From assembly GCA_964653595.1 (NCBI GenBank), contig CAZZHH010000027.1, forward strand, positions 1 through 40,802: 40,802 bases of DNA, in the 5' to 3' direction. The DNA comes from JBAXTE01 sp964653595. Its GTDB lineage: Bacteria; Bacteroidota; Bacteroidia; Bacteroidales; WCHB1-69. This document shows positions 17,364 through 26,342 of the stretch, piece after piece (the first letter of the stretch is position 1; the number at the start of each line of letters is the position of its first letter). The notes under the pieces were generated by a model. The model searched no databases, was not told the origin of the DNA, and saw nothing but the letters and a program-made list of their open reading frames with translations. Made by a program: the position numbers and the translations under genes.

Positions 17364-18815
17364 TCACCACTCCGTTGTTTTATAGAAATAGCCACCTGTT
17401 TTTTTACTTCCACGGCGTTCAACCCATTTCTTTTCAACATAATATTTAATATATCTATCCAATGTGTCAACAGGAATTTGAGTTAAATCAGCAATTCTTT
17501 TTATTTGAATCCCGGGATTCTCTTTAATTAATTTCAAAGCCTGAAATTGCCGATCATTTAATCCGTCATTTAATCCGTCATTTAATCCGTCATTTAATCC
17601 GTCATTTTCAGTGATTCCAGCTACTACTTCATACAAACTAGTATCTAATGGCACTTTGGTAATAAAAATGTCTTGTTCTAAAAATTCTACTTTTTCGTTG
17701 CCTGAATATGCTTTTGAGTATTTATACACCTTCCTTATCCCTGTTCCTAACTCTTCTGAACGACCCATCTGAGTAAAAATTTGAGCTATATGTGGATTCT
17801 TCGGGAATGGTTCTATCTCTGCAGGCAACAACTGACCGTAAAAATGAGGCTTATTTGCATTTTTAACTTCTAATCTATCACGATATATTATGAATGTTGA
17901 TGGATATGCATTCGTATATTCTCTATGTATTAAAAAGTTGGCAATTATTTCTCTAAAAATAGTTTCTCTTAATGAAATCCGTTGACCACCTTCCAGAAAA
18001 AACTTATCGGGTAAATGTTTAGCTACAAATTGATTTAGTTGATCATAGGCTTCTACTAAATTACAACGAATATTCTCTCGATCATCATAGCGTTCCACAT
18101 CATGTATGCGTAAAAGTGCATCAATTTTATAGTGTGGCAAAACACTCCCAATGATCTCAGGTTTTCCAAAAAGTAAAAGCGCAGACATCGTAAATCCCTC
18201 TAAACCATTAGCCATATCTTTTCTGTACAAACCTGCTGTTTTAAAAAACTCATCATCACTCAATTCATTCCACGGATGTTCTGGTCGATGTATTTTGATT
18301 ATTTTACGAACTCTCTCTACAATTCCTTCAGAAAAATCAGAAACAAATAAAAATGGGTATATCGTGTTCTCTGAATAGGTTGTGTTTTTTCTTAAATATA
18401 GGTTTTTAATTTGTTCACTTGAGGTAATTATAAAATCCCCATCAGATCCTCTATCATAAATCTTTTGATTGCACTTATGCACTTGAGATGATATGGGAAC
18501 AAAAACATGAATCAATGTTTTATCCTCATATTTAACAATACTTGCATCCAATAAAAATGTTGGAAATAATTTCTGAGAGTTGTTACTCTGGTTCACAATG
18601 TTTTTACATAAAATTTCTGCTCTTTCAGGATTCACTCCTTCAATAACTTTATCATCTTTAACTCCCAATAATATATTCCCACCGTTTCTGTTCAAAAACG
18701 AACATACCGTCTCAAATAAATTTATAGGCAAAGAGTCCTTAGACCGTTTAAACTCAACAGTAACTCCTTCCCCTTCCTGAATGATCTTTTTAATTTTATC
18801 TATACTCAATTGCAT
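17364..18815 (-). CDS. AlbA_2 / Schlafen-type DNA-binding regulator with ATPase-like domain
   Basis: This 483-residue protein has the RecG-like transcriptional-regulator layout. An AlbA_2 (Schlafen AAA_4) domain lies at about 15-130, with VTVEFKRS (18-25) and GGNILLGV (45-52). A GHKL-type ATP-binding region at about 280-375 has REIIANFLIHREY (288-300) and ELGTGIRK (355-362). A C-terminal winged helix lies at about 422-475. Before the winged helix is (NDGL) repeated four times at about 404-420, encoded by four perfect 12-bp units. Such proteins are thought to be regulators, and some are defence-associated; the target is unknown. It is not part of the surrounding sugar pathway and carries its own -7 box at 18857-18864. 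Confidence 0.85.
   Translation of the reverse strand: MQLSIDKIKKIIQEGEGVTVEFKRSKDSLPINLFETVCSFLNRNGGNILLGVKDDKVIEGVNPERAEILCKNIVNQSNNSQKLFPTFLLDASIVKYEDKTLIHVFVPISSQVHKCNQKIYDRGSDGDFIITSSEQIKNLYLRKNTTYSENTIYPFLFVSDFSEGIVERVRKIIKIHRPEHPWNELSDDEFFKTAGLYRKDMANGLEGFTMSALLLFGKPEIIGSVLPHYKIDALLRIHDVERYDDRENIRCNLVEAYDQLNQFVAKHLPDKFFLEGGQRISLRETIFREIIANFLIHREYTNAYPSTFIIYRDRLEVKNANKPHFYGQLLPAEIEPFPKNPHIAQIFTQMGRSEELGTGIRKVYKYSKAYSGNEKVEFLEQDIFITKVPLDTSLYEVVAGITENDGLNDGLNDGLNDGLNDRQFQALKLIKENPGIQIKRIADLTQIPVDTLDRYIKYYVEKKWVERRGSKKTGGYFYKTTEW
17556..17603. repeat. Four perfect 12-bp tandem units inside the AlbA_2 gene
   Basis: ATTTAATCCGTC occurs four times without a mismatch. The unit is a multiple of three, so changes in copy number would lengthen or shorten the NDGL linker without breaking the frame. 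Confidence 0.9.
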
Positions 18816-18856
18816 AATTTTAATAATAGGATATATTTAATCAAATATTTGATAAG

Positions 18857-18864
18857 CAAAAGTA
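18857..18864 (-). promoter_or_regulatory. -7 promoter element of the AlbA_2 gene
   Basis: TACTTTTG on the minus strand fits TAnnTTTG; the leader would be about 35 bases. Confidence 0.45.
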
Positions 18865-19592
18865 ATAATAAAAACGAAGAACAGGTAACTCCGCCTGCCA
18901 TATACATAAAACATTTTTCTTCAAAGGTGGTCAGGTATCTGGTTTATTCCTCTTTTTTTATCCCCTAAAGCAAGAGTCCGCATCACAAAGTAAGGCTCAC
19001 TTATTATACACCATAAGGAAATTTTCAATATTTTTTGCCCCCAGCCCAGTTCGGCAGGCTTAGTTCGATCCCGCTAAAGCTGGACAGGCGAAGCTCACTA
19101 CATCGCACCGCATCTAAAGGGGCTGCGAGAATACCTCTCAATCAACCCTTTAGACACGCTTAGCGTTAACTCTTAACTCTTAACTCTTCTTAGCTATCTC
19201 CCTTTACAGACTTTATAGACTTTTGACTTTATGGACTCATTAGCACATTGGCACACTTGCCTGCCACGCCATGGCGTGTATCCAGCTTTAACGGGATTAG
19301 CACATTGACTCAATTAGCACATTGGCTATCTCAATTGGCTATCTCCATTATCAATTATCCATTCTGCTATCTCAATTTTCATCCCGATAAAGTTTTTGTT
19401 GGTTTTTTGTAAGAAAAACGTACAAAATCTAAATCGGGATTCAAATCGATTCATTTTCAAATTGGCTATCTCCGCTATCTTAATCTTCAAATCTTCAACT
19501 AAGCGAAGCGACCTCATGAGCGATAGCGAGTATATCAATTCATCTTCAAATCATTTTTTTCTTTAGACTCGCTTCGCGCCATCATCAAATCT
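18865..19592. other. Repeat-rich spacer with a solo inverted-repeat arm
   Basis: No gene is seen. AAATTTTCAATATTT at 19019-19033 is one arm of the inverted-repeat family, and the matching arm is absent. Other phrases recur elsewhere: CAGTTCGGCAGG (also 11540), AGACTTTATAGACTTT, TTGGCTATCTC (also 6913), and TCGCTTCGCGCCATC (also 13366). A 70-codon frame at 19326-19538 is made of these phrases and is not believed. Confidence 0.5.
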
Positions 19593-20537
19593 TCAAATCG
19601 AATAATTTTCAAATTTGCTATCTCTTTTCTTCCGAATCCAAACATTCAAATCCATCCCTGTATTCGTTCTTTTCATATATGGCTTTAAAATCTTATCCGC
19701 AAATTTTGGCATAAACGTTTCGCAAACATTGTAATTAAAATCGATGACTTCATAACCATTCAACTTCCCATGTTCCTGAAAAGATTTTAACCCAAACTCA
19801 TAAAGATGATAGGGCTCGTGCATCGGACTTAAATTACTCACATAATCCGTTCGTTTCAACTTATAATAGAAATTCATCAATTTACTGATCAACCAATCCG
19901 AAGACGGAACATCAATTTTTATAATCCCATTAGGTTTGAGCCATTTCAATGCTTTTTGTATCGAATCCGAAGGATCGTAAAAATGTTCCAAAACCGCCTT
20001 CATGGTAATCACTTCAAAATAGTTTTCCGGATAGTTTACCGTTTCGATCATCCCCAACTGAATCTTTTCCGGATTCACCCCCATTTTTGAAATAGCCCGT
20101 TCATAAAAAGGTTCGGATGCTTCAAAACCGTATGCATCAAATCCTGCATTTGAGAAAGCAACGATCGATTTCCCTATACCGGCCCCAACATCCAACGATC
20201 TCATGCCTGGTTTATAATCTATTAACTCTTTGGTTTTATCAATAGCCCCCTTGAAATCGTTTTCATTCACAACAAAATATTCCGGTTTCCAATAGTTCTC
20301 TGGCGGCATCCCATAATGATCTTGCAAATCATCGGGAATTGGTAAGGGATTGGAATATATTAAACAACATTGACTACACTTACAAATAGTGGTGGTAATG
20401 CCAATTTTATTTTTTGGTCTTTTCCCTTGCGAAGCATTGAGTCGTTTACCCAATATTTTATGTTCTCCAATCATGGATCCACACATATTGCATTTTTCAA
20501 TATAATTGAATTGATATTTTAAATATTTATTTGTCAT
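19593..20537 (-). CDS. Class I SAM-dependent methyltransferase with zinc-binding N-terminus
   Basis: It transfers a methyl group from S-adenosylmethionine, presumably to a sugar of the surrounding polysaccharide locus. Counted from the ATG at 20537 (314 residues), an N-terminal cysteine cluster (CNMCG at 16-20 and CKCSQC at about 52-57) resembles the zinc ribbon of sugar C-methyltransferase-like proteins. The SAM-binding motif LDVGAGIG is at about 115-122, and an acidic EASEPFYERA strand end follows. I prefer this start because the -7 box at 20562-20569 leaves almost no leader for the ATG at 20552. The last few codons run into the spacer repeat (TCAAATCTTCAAATC), so the C-terminal tail may have been replaced by repeat sequence. 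The substrate is not known. Confidence 0.85.
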   Translation of the reverse strand: MTNKYLKYQFNYIEKCNMCGSMIGEHKILGKRLNASQGKRPKNKIGITTTICKCSQCCLIYSNPLPIPDDLQDHYGMPPENYWKPEYFVVNENDFKGAIDKTKELIDYKPGMRSLDVGAGIGKSIVAFSNAGFDAYGFEASEPFYERAISKMGVNPEKIQLGMIETVNYPENYFEVITMKAVLEHFYDPSDSIQKALKWLKPNGIIKIDVPSSDWLISKLMNFYYKLKRTDYVSNLSPMHEPYHLYEFGLKSFQEHGKLNGYEVIDFNYNVCETFMPKFADKILKPYMKRTNTGMDLNVWIRKKRDSKFENYSI

Positions 20538-20561
20538 TTTATCTATGCTCATATTTTATAA

Positions 20562-20569
20562 CAAACTTA
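20562..20569 (-). promoter_or_regulatory. -7 promoter element of the methyltransferase gene
   Basis: TAAGTTTG on the minus strand fits TAnnTTTG and would begin transcription near 20555. Confidence 0.5.
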
Positions 20570-20612
20570 CATAAAAAAACCAATTTCACAAGCATTATAG
20601 TCGCTAATAATA

Positions 20613-21854
20613 TTATAAAGTTAAAATCTGACTAACAAATTCACCATAATTCTTCTCTGCTTCAAAATTTTCTCTCCAAAAATGATATGCACACTCCCTA
20701 TATTTTACTTGTTTGTAAACTGGTAAAGCTAAATATTTTTGTATTACATCAACAGGCTCATCCAAACCAAAATCTTTTGGCAACAAAAAGCCCACCTCTT
20801 TTGTAACCGCCTCAGGAGTACCCCCAACTTCGGTTGCCAATACAGGAATCCCTGCCGATAATGCCTCCATAATGCTTACTGGTATCCCCTCTGATTCGCT
20901 TAAATTGATAAATAAATCGACATAATTATCCCGATAAAAATCCAATATTTCAGAATTGGGGACTATCCCTTTAAAACAATAATCAATATTTGGTATTTTA
21001 AATTTTGCATAACTTTCTAATTCATTACGCATATAACCATCTCCAAAATGAACCCATTTAATATTTGTTATTTTGAGCATGTTCAGCAAATCTATTATTA
21101 AATTAACACGTTTCACAGGAATAAGCGTAGAACAACTACAAAATGTTATAATAGTATTATTAGATTCCATTAATGGAATTCTCATATTAATTTTACCCAA
21201 ACGCGATACAAAAACTTTCTCTTTTAAATCCTGATTCAGTAATTCCTCAAATTCCTTTTTTCCATCTCCAGAAATTGAATAAGATGCCGATAAATTATAA
21301 ATTATGTGTTTTTTAAATGGCAAATAAGGAAATTGATGTGCACTAAAATATATATCCCATCGATGTGCCCTAGCAACACACACTAAAGAATTGTTACTTT
21401 CTTTCATTAGGGTCAAAGACAAGGCTTTATAGTCGTGCCAATAAGAGTAAAATACAGAATTCAAAGCATCAATGTGTTCTTCTTTTAAGATCTTTGATAT
21501 TTGTTTTTTTAGTTTCAATGCGCGCACCGCATCCATATACATCAACTTAAAAAGAAAAAGCGATGACTTTAGTTTATAATTAGTTACTGCAAGCCTCCAC
21601 TCCTCATAAAAAAAAGGCTTAAGTATTTTTGGAAGTGCTTTTAATTTATCAAGGAATGACACAGAATCTCCAACAGAAAACACGATCATATTTTCAGGCA
21701 CATATCGACATAAATCATCTTTTTGTTGTGATTTTACAACTACAAACACTTTCTCAAATCTATTTGCGATTACTCGCATTTCATCATCAATAAAAAACTC
21801 CCCTGTTGATATTGGATAATTATCACACAATAAAACCAAATTCTTTTTACTCAT
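20613..21854 (-). CDS. Glycosyltransferase family 4
   Basis: This is a retaining GT-B glycosyltransferase of 413 residues from the ATG at 21854. A TTG-started frame would add 20 hydrophobic residues. The C-terminal donor-binding half shows ESEGIPVSIMEALSAGIPV, whose two glutamates (about 322 and 330) form the E-x7-E motif of GT4, then TEVGGTPEAV. The N-terminal half is diverged. It follows a second GT4 gene whose stop lies 60 bp upstream. The sugar and acceptor cannot be told from sequence. It should act at the cytoplasmic face of the inner membrane during polysaccharide assembly. Confidence 0.88.
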   Translation of the reverse strand: MSKKNLVLLCDNYPISTGEFFIDDEMRVIANRFEKVFVVVKSQQKDDLCRYVPENMIVFSVGDSVSFLDKLKALPKILKPFFYEEWRLAVTNYKLKSSLFLFKLMYMDAVRALKLKKQISKILKEEHIDALNSVFYSYWHDYKALSLTLMKESNNSLVCVARAHRWDIYFSAHQFPYLPFKKHIIYNLSASYSISGDGKKEFEELLNQDLKEKVFVSRLGKINMRIPLMESNNTIITFCSCSTLIPVKRVNLIIDLLNMLKITNIKWVHFGDGYMRNELESYAKFKIPNIDYCFKGIVPNSEILDFYRDNYVDLFINLSESEGIPVSIMEALSAGIPVLATEVGGTPEAVTKEVGFLLPKDFGLDEPVDVIQKYLALPVYKQVKYRECAYHFWRENFEAEKNYGEFVSQILTL

Positions 21855-21914
21855 TCTATTTTTTATTAGTAGAACTAAATAACCCAAAAACCGAATTACA
21901 TAATTCCAAATCAA

Positions 21915-23054
21915 TTAACTCATCATTCTATCTTCGTATATTTTTAATAGTTTATCTACATATTCCTTAATATCAAATTTCTTAGCATATTCTTTGGCAT
22001 AGTTAGACATCTGCAAATATTTTTCTTGATTTTCCCAAAGACTGATGATTTTATCAGTAAACATTTCTGCATTTTCTGTGTAGATCATATAACCATTCTT
22101 ACCCTCCTCAATAATATCCCTATTTCCCCCACCATCTAGGCAGACTATTGGCAGTCCTGATGCCATAGCTTCAATTAAAACTAATCCAAATGATTCCGTA
22201 ATTGACGAATGAACATATACTTGTTGATCCTTATAATAATCCTCAACATTTTCAACCATACCCGGCATATGAAGAAATGAATAAACGCCTTGTTCTTTTG
22301 CTTTTGCTTCAATTTTCAATCCATTGCTACGCCAATCACCTATCAACGTTAAGTATGCCGGTATGTTTTTGTTTCTCAATATTGATAATACTTCAATTAA
22401 AAAAATTTGATTCTTATAATCCGACATGTGTCCTACCATAATTAGGTTTAATCTCTCTGAGATAAACTTTTTTTCTGGATTATAAAATTTTTGAAAATCA
22501 ATGGCATTTGGTAAAAAATGAATATTCTTTTTCAAATCGAAGTCTAAGTTCTTTGAATAAAACTCATACGTATCTTTTGAAATTGCAATAAATTGATTAT
22601 CACATTGCAAATACTTTTTTTCAATACGTTTCTTCTCAAAATAATTTGTCAGTAATTTCTTTCGCAAAAGTGTTTTCCAATTAAAAGATTCAAACTCAGG
22701 CATATTACTATGACAATGAGTAAAGTATTTAATACCAAATCTGAAATTTTCTCTACTAACAAGTTCAGCTTTATAGGTATTTGAATGTATAATATCTGGT
22801 TTGAATTCATCTACGATTTTTTCATATTCTTTTATATTTAGCCTATTTCTTCTATAAACAGAAAGTGATATAAAATTATCAAGACAAACAATATCCAATC
22901 CATTAGTTAATGTTGGATATTCATTTATCTCATCATTAAGGGCAATAATTAATACTTGACTTGAATGATTTCGATTAATTTCTTGTGCAATTTCGAGACA
23001 AAGCCTTTCTGCTCCTCCTTTATACAAACCTTGTAACACATATAAGATTTTCAT
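21915..23054 (-). CDS. Glycosyltransferase family 4
   Basis: This is a 379-residue GT-B glycosyltransferase. The N-terminal loop YKGGAERL (11-18) is the usual acceptor-side GG motif. ITESFGLVLIEAMASG (285-300) holds the E-x7-E pair E287 and E295. LIMVGHMSDYKNQ (204-216) is the typical start of the second Rossmann domain. Its start codon directly follows the stop of the upstream methyltransferase-like gene with no spacer, so these genes are co-translated. Substrate is unknown. Confidence 0.92.
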   Translation of the reverse strand: MKILYVLQGLYKGGAERLCLEIAQEINRNHSSQVLIIALNDEINEYPTLTNGLDIVCLDNFISLSVYRRNRLNIKEYEKIVDEFKPDIIHSNTYKAELVSRENFRFGIKYFTHCHSNMPEFESFNWKTLLRKKLLTNYFEKKRIEKKYLQCDNQFIAISKDTYEFYSKNLDFDLKKNIHFLPNAIDFQKFYNPEKKFISERLNLIMVGHMSDYKNQIFLIEVLSILRNKNIPAYLTLIGDWRSNGLKIEAKAKEQGVYSFLHMPGMVENVEDYYKDQQVYVHSSITESFGLVLIEAMASGLPIVCLDGGGNRDIIEEGKNGYMIYTENAEMFTDKIISLWENQEKYLQMSNYAKEYAKKFDIKEYVDKLLKIYEDRMMS

Positions 23055-23711
23055 CTATTTCTTTTTTAATAGAATACAAGTTACTTTAAACTTAACAAAC
23101 ATATATGGGAAGTATCTGACTGTATTCCACCACATTTTTGGCTTATAAAACGGCAAGAATGATCTAATAAAAATAATTTTTGCTAATGCTTTATCGTGTG
23201 AGAGTTTATTGTAATATGTTCTTGTATCTTTTACAATTTCCTTTGAAATGACTTCCATACGAGGAAAATACTCAATTAGTTTTTCCGGTGTTGGACGAAA
23301 CATTGTATCGATTGGATCAAAATGATAAGGATATCTATATGGTACTGATACTAAAATATAAGTACCCGATTTTGCAATTTCAGTTAATGAATAACAAAGG
23401 TCTTGAGGGTTGTTAATATGTTCCAATAAATTATTGCACAATATCAATTTAAAATCAATTGTTTTCAATTTATCAATAAATTTTGGATCAGTTAAATCAC
23501 CAACAATATCGATACCTATTCCAGATTTTATATCCGCATGTATTATTTTCCCATTTTCCGACAATGGAAAATAAAGACATTCTTCCATATTCGGATTGCT
23601 ATTGAGTCTAGCTTCTAAAGTGGAACTTCCAATATTTAAAATTGGATAAATTTCATCGTTTTTGATACTTTTAACTTTGTTTAGTATCCACTTTGCTTCG
23701 TTTACAAACAT
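23055..23711 (-). CDS. Methyltransferase-like protein of the polysaccharide locus
   Basis: This 218-residue protein has a class I methyltransferase outline. A degenerate SAM-binding turn ILNIGSS is at about 24-30. ADIKSGIGIDIVGDL follows, and LILCNNLLEHI at about 89-99 corresponds to motif IV of Methyltransf_11 proteins. The first motif lacks the usual D-x-G-x-G-x-G glycines, so SAM binding is less certain than for the gene at 19593. The C-terminus is basic and aromatic and may lie at the membrane. It is followed without spacing by a GT4 gene. Confidence 0.7.
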   Translation of the reverse strand: MFVNEAKWILNKVKSIKNDEIYPILNIGSSTLEARLNSNPNMEECLYFPLSENGKIIHADIKSGIGIDIVGDLTDPKFIDKLKTIDFKLILCNNLLEHINNPQDLCYSLTEIAKSGTYILVSVPYRYPYHFDPIDTMFRPTPEKLIEYFPRMEVISKEIVKDTRTYYNKLSHDKALAKIIFIRSFLPFYKPKMWWNTVRYFPYMFVKFKVTCILLKKK

Positions 23712-23927
23712 ACAATTTCTCTATCGATATTATTTACAATTGAATTAATTATCTTTAATCTTGAAAAAAAATGTCATACTTTGAATTAATAATGAATTGG
23801 ACTTGATTAATTCATGTTTTTACGTTTATTTATCAATCCATCTATAATTTCCAGATCTTATATCTCCTAAAATTTGGAGTTAAAATCTATTAATTTAAAA
23901 TTTCATGTTTTTCTGATTTTAGTTACG
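23712..23927. other. AT-rich spacer within the polysaccharide locus
   Basis: The 216 bp hold no gene, no recognised repeat and no clear terminator. It separates the acyltransferase gene from the methyltransferase-like gene and may carry a promoter that I cannot pin down. Confidence 0.4.
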
Positions 23928-24485
23928 TTATACTACAAACCCATTTTTTTCACTTCTAAGAATATCTATCATCTTATTTTTTTTATATTCTGTTATGTTT
24001 TCTTTAAGCGTATAACTTTCATCAAACATATTTATTTCTTTCATTAACCCTCTTTGTTTCACTATAAAATCATCAACAGTACTGATGATTTTTGCTGGAT
24101 TACCTACTGCAACTGAATTTGCTGGTATATCTTTTGTAACAACACTTCCAGCTCCTATTATTGAATTCAATCCAATTGTAACCCCTGGCATAATAATGCT
24201 TCCAGCCCCAATAAATACATTATCTTGGATACTTACCAACCCAATTTTCGTATAACCAAAATAATTTTTCAAACATGCGTCATGAGCCAATATATGCACA
24301 CGAGGCGCTAATGTAACATTATTCGAAATAGAAATCAACCAATAATGACTATAGTCAATCATCACCTCATTCATAATCTTGCAATTCTCACCAATATTCA
24401 CCCCCATCCGTTTATATTTCGTAACATTGTCAATGGGGAAAAAAAATCGATAAATTTTAGAAACCAATAAGTGCCACTTATTCAT
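23928..24485 (-). CDS. Hexapeptide-repeat acyltransferase
   Basis: This 185-residue protein has the left-handed β-helix fold of the trimeric WcaF/MaA-type acetyltransferases. Hexapeptide turns are clear in VFIGAGSIIMPGVTIG and IIGAGSVVTKDIPANSV, followed by VGNPAKII, the standard end of the fold. HILAHDA probably includes the catalytic histidine. It likely O- or N-acetylates a sugar residue of the polysaccharide, using acetyl-CoA in the cytoplasm. It lies 7 bp downstream of a GT2 gene in the same direction. The acceptor is unknown. Confidence 0.88.
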   Translation of the reverse strand: MNKWHLLVSKIYRFFFPIDNVTKYKRMGVNIGENCKIMNEVMIDYSHYWLISISNNVTLAPRVHILAHDACLKNYFGYTKIGLVSIQDNVFIGAGSIIMPGVTIGLNSIIGAGSVVTKDIPANSVAVGNPAKIISTVDDFIVKQRGLMKEINMFDESYTLKENITEYKKNKMIDILRSEKNGFVV

Positions 24486-24492
24486 ATAACTA

Positions 24493-25404
24493 TTATTTTA
24501 AGTATTCATCTGGTATTTTCAATAGCAACAAATTTATTAAACAATACAATCGATGCTTATTTTGATTATTTATTGGATTAACAACAATAGACTTGAAAAT
24601 TTTAGCAATAGCATTATATTTCAAATTATTAAACATAAAATATTTTGCTTCATTAAAAAAGAGCTGTCCCATAATCCCGTTTTTATACTTTTTTGAAATA
24701 AATCTCCCTGAATGATCTTTATTTAATATATATCTCCATGTAACAATTTGTTCTTTGGAAGTATTACAATATCTATATCCAACAGTTCTATCCTCATGTT
24801 CATACTGAACAATGGTAAGATTATCTTTCTGTGGGACAACTGGATACTTCTTCGCTATTCTAAAACACAACTCCATATCCTCACTTAATCTAAAATCTGG
24901 ATTAAAATTAAACTCTTCCAAAATTGAAGCTGAAACACAAATCTGAGGTGTGGCAATTATTATTGATGTTAGGTAATCAAATATATTGATTTTATAATAC
25001 AATGAGTCATCAATCTCTATATTATTGAAACCTCCTTTGTTTTCTATAATAATCCCAGAAAAAATCAATAATTTTGAATGTTTCTCTTTTAAAATAAATT
25101 CATTGAACTTTTTTAATCGATCAGGCAAATAGTAATCATCACTATCTAAAAAACAAACATATTCTCCTTTTGCATTCTTAATTCCATTATTTCTAGCTAC
25201 AGAGCGTTCTTGATTAGCTTGCCATATATATATTATTCTATCGTGATTATAAGAAGCTACAACTTCTTTGGTATTATCAGTGCTTCCATCATCGACAATA
25301 ATTAATTCCCAATCATGATATGTTTGATTTATCACACTCTGAATAGCTACAGGTAGCATGTGTGCGCGATTGTATGATGGAATTATTATTGAAAAGAATG
25401 GCAT
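24493..25404 (-). CDS. Glycosyltransferase family 2
   Basis: This 303-residue inverting GT-A glycosyltransferase opens with FFSIIIPSYNRAHML. It has LIIVDDGSTDNT (nucleotide binding) and VCFLDSDDYYLPDRL, whose D-S-D is the metal-binding DxD. There are no membrane segments. Its start overlaps the end of the upstream GT2 gene by 19 bp, so the two are translationally coupled. It adds one sugar to the growing chain; which one cannot be read. Confidence 0.93.
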   Translation of the reverse strand: MPFFSIIIPSYNRAHMLPVAIQSVINQTYHDWELIIVDDGSTDNTKEVVASYNHDRIIYIWQANQERSVARNNGIKNAKGEYVCFLDSDDYYLPDRLKKFNEFILKEKHSKLLIFSGIIIENKGGFNNIEIDDSLYYKINIFDYLTSIIIATPQICVSASILEEFNFNPDFRLSEDMELCFRIAKKYPVVPQKDNLTIVQYEHEDRTVGYRYCNTSKEQIVTWRYILNKDHSGRFISKKYKNGIMGQLFFNEAKYFMFNNLKYNAIAKIFKSIVVNPINNQNKHRLYCLINLLLLKIPDEYLK

Positions 25405-26339
25405 TTTTTTAAAATTTTATCGGGTGAAACAACTTTTCCTTTTATGCCTAAACCTGCGTGTATAGATGCTAAAGCGTAATAATAATCAATATTTTTTTTG
25501 AATAACAATCCTTTAACTATTGATTTACAATTATTTACTACCCCATCTTGGACATTAAAAGCTGACCATCTAGTTCTTCCAGTATGATCAATTGAGAAAC
25601 GCAAAAAATTTCGCCGTCTATAATATGCAATAATATATTTTAGATTAGGATATTGGTTTGTTGAGCCTTCGTTCTTGTGAAGAACCACTGAAGTTGGAAC
25701 TATTAGTGATTTCACTCCCACTTTTGCCAATCGATAACAATAATCAGTTTCTTCTCCATACATAAAAAAATCAAGGGACATAAAACCATACTTATTAATA
25801 ACGGCAAGAGGAATTAACAATGAGCTTCCTTCTAAAGATTGAACACTATGAGTGGAATATTTATTTTGATACTCTAATAATAAAGTGTTTTCAAACGCAT
25901 TATAGTCTAATGGTTTTGAAATTTCATCTGACAATCCACCTCCAAATCCAATTATATCAGGATTTTCTGATTTTAAAGTTACACTTCCAAAAATACTATT
26001 TGGGAATTTCTCTACTTCTTTTAAAAGATTAATTAAAGTATCTTTTTTAACAACCAGATCATTGTTCAATATCCAGAAATATTGATATTTCTCTTTTAGT
26101 GCAATTTCAAGCGAAAGTGAATGGCCTGCTGCATAACCATTATTCTGTTTAGATTGAATATAAAACCTTTCGTTAGTTTTCTCTTTTATTAAATTAAATG
26201 AATCATCAATAGATGCATTATCAACAATACATATATCAAAAAAACTAGTATCACTAACTTCTCGCAAAGAATTTATACACGCAATTGTGTCTGGAGCATT
26301 ATTCCAATTTAAAATCGAAACTAATATCTGTTTTTTCAT
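25386..26339 (-). CDS. Glycosyltransferase family 2, rhamnosyltransferase-like
   Basis: This is a 317-residue GT-A protein. It has VSILNWNNAPDT at the start, CIVDNASIDDS, the family hallmark QNNGYAAGHS, and WILNNDLVV carrying the N-N-D metal site. FFMYGEETDYCYRL is the conserved E-x-D acceptor-site segment of WbbL-like rhamnosyltransferases, though other sugars are used by this subfamily. It overlaps the next gene by 19 bp and starts 3 bp after the upstream gene's stop. Confidence 0.92.
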   Translation of the reverse strand: MKKQILVSILNWNNAPDTIACINSLREVSDTSFFDICIVDNASIDDSFNLIKEKTNERFYIQSKQNNGYAAGHSLSLEIALKEKYQYFWILNNDLVVKKDTLINLLKEVEKFPNSIFGSVTLKSENPDIIGFGGGLSDEISKPLDYNAFENTLLLEYQNKYSTHSVQSLEGSSLLIPLAVINKYGFMSLDFFMYGEETDYCYRLAKVGVKSLIVPTSVVLHKNEGSTNQYPNLKYIIAYYRRRNFLRFSIDHTGRTRWSAFNVQDGVVNNCKSIVKGLLFKKNIDYYYALASIHAGLGIKGKVVSPDKILKKCHSFQ

Positions 26340-26342
26340 ATT

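Noticed and set aside
19326..19538. 70-codon leftward frame in the spacer before the methyltransferase
   Set aside because: It consists of the recurring phrases GGCTATCTC and TCAAATC and lacks a promoter.
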